Below, in pieces: positions 56,286 through 64,000 of a DNA stretch of 64,000 nucleotides. Positions within the stretch are counted from its first letter, which is position 1. Each line of letters starts with the position of its first letter. Made by a program: the position numbers and the translations under genes. Source of the stretch: Sabellastarte sp. h YS-2021 (lineage: Eukaryota; Annelida; Polychaeta; Sabellida; Sabellidae); contig OZ024938.1 in the NCBI GenBank assembly GCA_964017235.1, positions 13,321,454 through 13,385,453 of the forward strand, given 5' to 3'. The notes beneath the pieces were generated by a model that had not been told where the DNA came from, searched no databases, and saw only the letters and a program-made list of their open reading frames with translations.

Positions 56286-56705
56286 AAAACAGAGTGTCAT
56301 CAGGATGTATTTAAATTACTTAAATTGGTTTAACATTACATCAACACACGATTTGATGCTAAAACATAAAATTAGACATGCACCTATAAACTCATTTAAC
56401 TGGCTCATAGGGTGTAACCTACTTCAGATACCAATATATTGAGTTGCAAATAATTTAGAGGGCAAAATATTTCACAATTTGCGACCAGTCATGTTCAAAG
56501 CTGGTAAATGATTCACTATATACTGTTTGGGCTAATTAATTATTCATCAAATCTACCCAATAAAATGTATAGGATCAAATAGCTGTGATTCTCTTTTGTA
56601 AAGATATCATGACATTGCCACAATAGTTGGTATGTAACAATTTGTGTTCAAATGTCACTTTATTTAGTTCAGTTTATATGTAGTATTCTAAAATTGTACT
56701 TGTAG
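56286..56705. other. Short intergenic stretch, nothing recognised
   Basis: AT-rich, with no gene or repeat identified. Confidence 0.3.
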
Positions 56706-56834
56706 AAGAAAGTATTGTTGCTATACTAAAATTGTAAAGTTTCTTTTGTAAGTATTATTTTATTATTCTGATGCTTGCCATTATATTAATATCATGCAAT
56801 CTGATTATACTTGTCAAAGAAAGTATTGTTGGCT
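56706..56834 (+). repeat. Left copy of a ~115-bp direct duplication (includes LINE target site)
   Basis: The segment AAAGTATTGTTG...TTTTATTATTCTGATGCTTGC is repeated in diverged form at 59087-59190 (AAAGTATTGTTGGCTAAC ... TTTTATTATTCTGTTGCTTGC). So a tandem duplication existed before the LINE inserted. The last 15 bases (56820-56834) are the LINE's left target-site duplication. Confidence 0.7.
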
Positions 56835-58838
56835 GAAAAACATAACCTTCCTGGAATGTTGGTCCTTATTGATTTCGAAAAGGCTTTTGATTCTATCTCA
56901 TGGACTTTCATTTATAAAACTTCAGAATTTTTTGGATTTGGAAAATCATTTATCAATTGGATAAAATTATTTAATACAGACATCAAAGCTACCATTATTC
57001 AGTGTGGATTTTTATCAAAGTTTATTAATATTGAACGTGGCTGTCGTCAGGGTGACCCTATTTCCCCATATCTGTTCATTATTGCTGCCCAAGTCTTGAC
57101 AATACTTATATTAAATAATAAAAAAATAAAGGGTATTTTCTGCAGAAGTACAGAAATCAAGCTCAGTCAGTTCGCTGATGACACAACATTAATATTAGAT
57201 GGAACATCTCAGTCCTTGCAGGCTGCTTTAAATGTTTTAGAAGTTTCTGGATCATTATCAGGTCTATGGGTGAACACTGAAAAAACTCAAGTGGTATGGA
57301 TAGGAAAGAAAAAGTACTGTAAAGAAAAACTGTTAAGGCTGAATCTCCAGTGGGATACTATTTGTTTCAATATGTTGGGATTGTCACTTTCAGTTGATCT
57401 GACAGAATGCACTGAAATCAATTTTTCAAAACAAATAACAGAAATTTGTAAGATTATTAATAACTGGAACAAAAGGTATTTAACTCCTATTGGTAAAATC
57501 ACTATTGTAAAGACTTTCTTGTTATCTAAGCTAAACCATTTGTTTTTATCACTCCCAAATCCTAAACCCTCTATACTTCAAAAGATTAACAGCATATTTT
57601 ACAGATTTATATGGTCAAACAAACCACATAAGATTAATCGGGATGTGATGAGACTGGCATATTTGGCAGGGGGTTTAAAAATGATAGATATCGAAGTATT
57701 TATGAAATCGTTGAAAATTACTTGGATAAGGAGACTGTTTAGATACCACAATGCCCCTTGGATTAAGCTTCTACAAGCTGAAACTTCAATTTGTTTAACC
57801 AAAATCTCTCACTTTGGACCACAATATTTGTCAGAAATGATAAGAACTTTTAACCCCTTTTGGCAAGATGTCTTTGAGGGGTGGATTGCCATGTCAGCTA
57901 ACTTAAGAATTTACAACAGTATTGACTTATTGACAATTCCATTATGGTATAACCCATTCATCTCAGACCAACCATTATATCTTCCTGACTGGTACCAGAA
58001 AGGAGTTATAACAGTTGCAGATGTTGTATCTTATAACAAGGTGATCAGTTATGAAGAACTTTGTCAAAAGTTTTCCGCCCGCTTTAACTATCTGAATTAT
58101 CTTTCAGTGAAATGTAAAATCAATATACTTTTGACAAAATTTGGGTATGCATTGGAAAATATTATATTGGAGAGGCCATTTGTTCCTGTCAATCTTAAGT
58201 ATATTTTAAAAAGCAAAAAAGGGGTTGGAACAATTTATAGAATTTTTCATACCAATTTTCAAAATGATCACAAAATGAAATCCAGATGGAACCAAGAGTT
58301 TGAAATTTGCATTGAACATGACACCTGGAGAATGTTGTTTTGCATATGTTTTAAAACAGTGACTAATAACAATCTAATATGGTTTCAGCTAAAATTGATT
58401 TATAGGATCTTAGGAACCAATAGTTATCTGCATAAACTAGGCATAAGAAATAGTCCCAACTGTCATTTCTGTTAACAGCCAGAATCCCTACTGCATATTT
58501 TTTATGAATGTCCAAATTCAAGCGAACTATGGAATGACATTGAAAAACTATTGAAAGAGAGGATAAGTTTAAAAATAAAATTTTCTTGTTTTACAATCAT
58601 TTTTGGATATATTAATAAAGACCAGAATCATATTCCAATCAATAGCTGGATTCTCGTTACTAAGAAGTATATATTTGATACATCTAGAGACGGCAAGAGA
58701 CTAATTCTAAAGTCACTAAAACATAGATTGAATAGCCTGTTAAGAGACGAGGAATATTGTGCCAAATTAAATGAAAAAGAAACAGAGTTTTCTCACGTTT
58801 GGGATCAATGGCCATCTGTATTTAGGAGTGTGCACTAG
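56835..58838 (+). pseudogene. LINE reverse transcriptase, one in-frame stop (L1/Tx1-like)
   Basis: A single frame runs 668 codons with one TAA at 58473-58475. RT motifs are LIDFEKAFDSISW near the start, GCRQGDPISPYLFI, and the catalytic FADDTTLILDG. A long connection domain follows, then the C-terminal zinc-knuckle region NCHFC-stop-QPESLLHIFYEC. The stop replaces one residue inside that knuckle; all else is open to the end at 58838. The apparent ATG-less start upstream (from 56811) reads through eight codons of flanking target DNA and is not biological. FADD with the SPYLF pattern suggests the L1/Tx1 group. So few mutations imply a fairly recent insertion. Confidence 0.85.
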
Positions 58839-59086
58839 AATTACAAAAAAATTGATCAAAATGAAAATGTATAGGGTATTGCTTTAATTACTATAATAAA
58901 TTGTGATGTGTGAAAAGTTACTCTTGATCCCTTTTATATACAGAGATAATTCTTTATGCTTCATTTGTTTTGTGTATTTTTTTTCTTTGCCTAAAAGTGA
59001 CAAGTATGGACAAGTATGTGTTTAATTTTTTATATGTAAATGTTTTTTTGCACCTGTTATGAAAAAGAAAATAAAAATATAAAAAA
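56835..59086 (+). mobile_element. 5'-truncated LINE with 15-bp target-site duplication
   Basis: The insertion is bounded by perfect copies of AAAGTATTGTTGGCT at 56820-56834 and 59087-59101. The right copy directly follows an A-rich tail (ATAAAAATATAAAAAA). The element is 2.25 kb, with a 3' UTR of about 240 bp, and is missing the endonuclease and the start of the RT. This is the signature of target-primed reverse transcription. Confidence 0.9.
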
Positions 59087-59189
59087 AAAGTATTGTTGGC
59101 TAACATTGTAAATTTTCCTTGTAACTGTTTTTTTTTAAATTTAATTTTATTATTCTGTTGCTTGCAGTTATACTCATGTCAGTGAAGCC

Positions 59190-62130
59190 AACCAATTGCC
59201 TTAATGCCAACCAGAGGATACAGCTTTTTAATCATGTATAAATAAATCATAGCCCCAATTATCCAGGTTTCTTTTTTTCTATCTTCACATTTCACTTTGG
59301 AGTCATCAAATATAACCAACTTTCCCACTTGAGACCAAGGCTGAGAATTGTCGGGTGGAGATGGTGTCCGACAATTAATGTATTGTATTAAAATTCAAAT
59401 ATCTTCTGGGTTCTCTTTTATTTTAAAAAATATCAACAACAAAAGTATAACAAAGTCCTTGCAACATGCTGGAGCTTGATGTTTATAAATACTCTTTTAA
59501 CAGCATTTTAGCACAAGCTGCTCCTTCTGTAACTACTACATGGTGTTTCTCTTATCTTTCCTCTGTTACTGCTACTTGTTCTTACTTCTGTTCTTCTACT
59601 TGATGTTACTCAACTTTTACTGCATGTGCTGCATCTTTTATATTAAGCATTGGAATGTCAAAGATGACTCAGTCATTACAAGCTCTGGAATGTGGGAGGA
59701 AGTGGTGGTCACATGACCTATGTTCTGGACAAATTTAGAGAATTTACTTGTGCTTCGCTACTTCATTTCCTAATAAGCTGTGTCATGTGATCTAAGTTCT
59801 ATGAAACCTGTTTCCTGTGAACCATGGTCTGCATTGTATTAGACTTAACGCTACATATTTTAATGATCACATCACTTCACTTGAATGCTGTACTAATATT
59901 CACACTGAAAACTTGAGATATGTTTGAGGGACAGCACAAAAATGCACAAAAATCTCATAAAAATAACACAAACTGATTATAGTATGCAGACTTGTATGTT
60001 ACAACACTAGTTCTTACATATAAACACATACTGATATTTAACTGCTTTTTGCTGTACATCTTGATTTATATAATTCACACATATTCTTTTGAGCCTTTTT
60101 TAATTATCAACATAACTGAAACAATATGATTAATTGTGCAATTAACAATAATTTCAAAATTCAAGTAATTAAGCTGTTTCCCCCCCCCCCCCAATAGAAT
60201 TCATCACAGAACATTGGATGACACAAGTGAGTTGTTACCTATAACATTACTGAGTCATTCACATTTTGTTTGAGAAAGCAAAACATGTCAATAATCAAAG
60301 TTTAATGTTAGTGACTCCCTGCTTCAAAACGTTCAGTTTCATAAATCCTTCACCCAATGGTCTGGTTCTGCATTCAAAGACTGTTCATGCAGAGGCTCTG
60401 ACTTTAGAGTTGGGATGGATGTAGGTAGAAAAGTGCCAAAAAATTTGACAAAAATAGCGGGAAACTGCAACTGCATCCGGACCCTGGGAATCAGTCTAGG
60501 AACTCCCCCAATTTCTCTAGGAACTTATCGCAGCTAATACCGTCCATGCTTGCAACATAATGTATACCATTTTAATAGGATTTCAATATATCTGGACAAA
60601 CTGGTGATAGGATATGATGGGTCTAGATCTTAAAATCTGCCAACTCTCAGCAATAAAAATCTAACATGTGACATATTGGCAATGGGTTATTACTGCAGTA
60701 CATCCCGACTTTTATGGTCTTAATGTCATTGACATAAGTGGAGCCCAAAATTGGGGGGTCGGGAAGTAAAAATACACTGAAAATACACTGAAAATGGTAC
60801 CTTTGAAGATTCCTGATTTTTTTTCTATAATATAATTGTCAAGATCTTTCCCCCATTTTTTTTGTCACTTTTTTCTTAGGCCAGACCCTACGCATGATAA
60901 AAGTCTGAAAAAAAAAATCTGTTCATTATGCCTTTGGAGTAATTGCAAACGGACAAACAAACTGAAAAGCACTCATACAGCGCAGACCTCTGCCCGGGGG
61001 GGGGGGGGGGGGGTCTGAATGTTTTGGGCATCCAGAATCCGGATTTTCTCCAACATTGAATCTCTTTTTCTTGGAAAAAGGCGCCATCCACATAAAAAGT
61101 GCCTGAAAGATTTATTCATTATTTTTGAAGTGGCTGCAATCACAGAAAGGCAAAAAGAAAGCACCCCCAAAACATTTTACCCCCTGTCTGGAGGTTATAA
61201 CGGAACGCAGCAAAACATAACCTATTCACAGAGGTAAATATATCAGTCATAAAGATGAGCAATATAAATATATGATATAGAAATCCACAAGCCACCCCAA
61301 ACAAGAAATGATGTTATAAAACTTTGTGAAATCTTACTTGAGCAGTGCCTATTAAGTGTGGCTCCTCAAAATCCAGTAAAAACTTCTTCACTTTAAACTG
61401 TGCTGTGAAAAACTTACACGACCGAGGATTTTCCATGTTCAAACTGATTTTATTTCATACACACTGTTTTATTTTCAACACACTTGTAACTTTCGGATAC
61501 TGCAACTATGTTGATGTTTTCCTTCAGTGTGTACAGAAGTTCGTGACTACCAGATACCATTTAGTACTAGATTTATATGGTGAGTTGTACTGTAGAAAAC
61601 CTATGGCGAGCATAATTCATCTGGCCTTGCAAACTTGCGTGAATCAATACCAAACCTTGTTTACTTCTTAAATGCCACCTTAATTGGTGCATGTCTCCTT
61701 TGAAAGGAATTTGCTAATAAATATGTATGAGTTCAATGTACGTCGGTTATAGCCATTCAGACGGAATCAAGTAAGCCACAATCAGTGATTCTAGTGCTGT
61801 GTATTTTATTTATTTTATTTATTTATCTAGTTTTTTGCAATAATAAATAAATACTGGGCACATATGGACAAAGTTACAGGTTAATATGATTTGGTTTTGA
61901 TTGTCCTCGAGGACACATTTAAGGAAACATTTAATCTTATTTAGCTTATGATTGTGTGTATACTACAGAATATTATAAAAATACAATGTACAGATTATAG
62001 TCAGATGATTCTGCCTCAAATAGGCCTAAACAATATTATGCGAGAAATTTATTTGTTTAACGTACTCACAGTACAAATGATGACACAAACACATGAATAC
62101 AATTAAGTTACAAAAAAAATTAGTCTATAC
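59190..62130. other. Intergenic, no gene seen; homopolymer runs
   Basis: No convincing exon. A C run of about 13 lies at 60180-60192 and an 18-base G run at 60996-61013. Around the G run (60880-61200) is a patch with GCAGACCTCTGCCC and ACGGACAAACAAACTG that looks like part of an interspersed repeat. A 108-codon plus frame at 61345-61671 has no recognised domain. Confidence 0.35.
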
Positions 62131-62134
62131 AATA

Positions 62135-63713
62135 TATAAAGTATTATGAAACACAGACATATTCTAACATTAGTTCTATTTCATCTGATGAAAATTCTGT
62201 GGTACCAGACACTCTCAGCCATATTAAATCTTTAATATTGCTTACAGTTGTTAATAATTATTTCTGGGGTTTCATATGATACCAGTAATTTAGTGTACCT
62301 TCCTGGATTCTTCAATAATTCATGTTTATTAACATTACATTTAAAATTACTGACATTGGAAAGACTTCCACCAAGTGCAAACCTGCCACAAAGATTTACC
62401 AGTTTATTTGTACTACAAATTATGTTACTGTAAAACTTGAGTGTCCTTTTACACAACTGATTCTCTACTGGCAAATCTGTACATATCAGGTGTAATAAAT
62501 TGCAATGTGTTCAATTTGAAATTCTGAAGATTTCTCTTACACATTTTCTCCATTGTTTATAAAACTTCACAGCATGATGACCAGACAAATCCAACTGTAA
62601 GAAACCATTCACTGGCATACAGTATTCTTGAACAATTTGCATCTGACTGTACATGACAATTTGAAGAAAGTATTCAATATTGCATTACATGCAATACAAA
62701 AGTTGTCAGTAACATATGAAAGAGCATGATCTGTTAATTTAGGACCAGTTTAATTTCCCAGGGGCCGGATTCACGATAGGTCTTAAGCTCAAATCTAAGA
62801 TTCATCTTAGATTTTTCTCAGATTTGAGTCCTTTTGCTCAGCTGGAATTTACAAAAGATCTCAGGCTTAGATTTGGCTCAGATTTGGTCTCAAATCTAAG
62901 ACTGCCTAGGGGGTGACTTAAGTTTTCATAAAATAGAGTATATGTAGTTACAAGTCTTAAAACAAAATGAAAATTGCCAAGTATTTGTAATTTTTAACAC
63001 AAAAACATGAATATATACTAAGAATTTGTATGAAAACAACAGTAAAACATTTACATTAGTAATTTAAATGAATGGTTTGTTTTGCTGTTTTAATCAGTCA
63101 TTTTGTATGCCAGTACAAATTATAGTAAAAAGAAAACATTTTACTTGATAGAATATATTATAAAATGTGAGTACATGTGGTACAGCTGTAAATATAAATG
63201 TGTATGCGTTACACTGATCTCAACAGAATGTTACATCAATTTTGATTGGTCCAGACTCAAAACATGTCTGAGATTTTGGTCTCAGCTAAGATCCCTTTCG
63301 TGAATCTCAATTTGAGCAGAATCTCAGCTGAGACTAAAATCTCAGGTTTGAGCAAAATCTAAGCTGAGATTTGGCTAAGACTTGAGACGTTTTGTAAAAC
63401 CCTGATGATCAGCATATGGTAAAGCTCTTATAAATATGCCATTGTGGTTTAAACCTTCAATTTGATTATCACTGTTAGAATATACTAATAATTGGTATTT
63501 CAGAGCACTAAATGTTGCATTAAACTGTTTGCCAAACTCATCGTATCCTAGAGCACCACAGAAAGTGCTTCCAGTGTGGCACCCTATTCTGGAATCTTTT
63601 AATTTCAACAGAAGTTCATCAATGTACACTATAAATAAAATTGGAGACAGAATGCCCCCTTGTTTAACACCATCTGTTGCCTTCACTTGATCTGAGAGAG
63701 AGAGTTGCCCCAC
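62135..63713 (-). pseudogene. Degenerate LINE fragment interrupted by a MITE-like element
   Basis: On the minus strand from 63713, the RT segment VKQGGILSPILFIVYIDELL...GCHTGSTFCGALGY is recognisable, but the catalytic ADD part is deleted (GYDEFGKQFN). It continues to NGIFIRALPYAD. After the insertion at 62761-63404 the same protein resumes (LSGHHAVKFYKQWRKCV near 62600-62540; LPVENQLCKRTLKFYSN near 62470) and fades out near 62135. Stops and frameshifts are many. Its continuity across the insert shows that the insert came later. Confidence 0.65.
62761..63404. mobile_element. MITE-like element with AAATCT/AGATTT subterminal repeats
   Basis: The left end begins GGGGCCGGATTCACGATAGG, then many copies of CTCAAATCTAAGA. 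The right end is rich in the inverted form (TCTAAGCTGAGATTTGGC) and near 63297 has CTTTCGTGAATC, matching the left GATTCACGATAGG inverted. It has no coding capacity. Exact ends are uncertain by a few bases. Confidence 0.6.
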
Positions 63714-63726
63714 TTAATAAAATTTC

Positions 63727-63860
63727 TCATCATAATGACCAGACAAATCCCATTGTACGACACCATACAGTGACACACAGTATGTCTTGAACAATTTGTC
63801 AGAACACAATGGCATATTTATAAGAGCTTTGCCCAATACTATGATATTTTAACATATATA
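63727..63860 (+). pseudogene. Inverted fragment of the same LINE family
   Basis: ATGACCAGACAAATCC...ACAGTAT...TTGAACAATTTG at 63735-63800 repeats 62578-62640 in the same orientation. At about 63812 the text AATGGCATATTTATAAGAGC repeats, in inverted orientation, the RT segment near 63440. These pieces of related LINEs show local rearrangement. Confidence 0.5.
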
Positions 63861-64000
63861 TTGCAGCTATTGAAATCTAGTCGGGGGATCAACACTTTTA
63901 CGTCTGCTTTAGACATAATTTTGTGTGTAGGAGTAAGTATTCATTGCACAATTTGCAAAAATTTAAAGCATTCTGTAGCTATAGAGGCACTCGTAAAGTG

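Noticed and set aside
61345..61671. 108-codon plus-strand frame
   Set aside because: No recognised domain, splice context or repeat family; probably chance in AT-rich DNA.

Overview
The window looks like nuclear DNA of an invertebrate animal, most likely a lophotrochozoan and probably a mollusc. This is inferred from AT-rich sequence, spliced genes with short exons and GT-AG introns, abundant LINE, DIRS, Ty3/gypsy and foldback elements, and composite repeats with nucleosome-length tandem cores of the kind described in bivalves. No bacterial-type genes, rRNA, functional tRNA or CRISPR array were seen.

Three host genes can be supported. (1) A minus-strand gene (1363-22838, 5' end not found) encodes a single-pass membrane protein with a Ser/Thr-rich C-terminal exon. 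A 15.6-kb intron separates its last exons, and one exon carries an apparent 1-nt frameshift. (2) A plus-strand, 14-exon gene (29723-43993) encodes an 895-residue protein with two cyclic-nucleotide-binding domains. The first has a good phosphate-binding cassette and a ~70-residue low-complexity insert; the second is degenerate. (3) A minus-strand gene (49766-50888, 5' end missing) encodes a multi-pass Rolling-stone-like membrane protein.

Most of the rest is mobile or repetitive. An apparently intact, very young Ty3/gypsy retrotransposon lies on the minus strand at 7302-17150: its 1025-bp LTRs differ at two positions, and gag and pol are joined by a canonical -1 frameshift site with a predicted pseudoknot. 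It sits inside an older composite repeat (about 5655-17785). A fuller copy of that repeat lies at 52230-56285, with a 147-bp array, a 155-bp array containing a freshly duplicated 465-bp higher-order unit, a terminal hairpin and a GC-rich hexamer array. A 5'-truncated LINE with a 15-bp target duplication lies at 56835-59086. Other LINE remnants lie at 26341, 38520 and 62135-63860. A DIRS-type tyrosine-recombinase element remnant fills intron 12 of the cyclic-nucleotide gene. tRNA-derived SINE heads, a 702-bp element with 59-bp inverted repeats, and MITE-like sequences are scattered between.

All splice models were made by eye from splice-site consensus, phase and protein plausibility; no transcript evidence was available.
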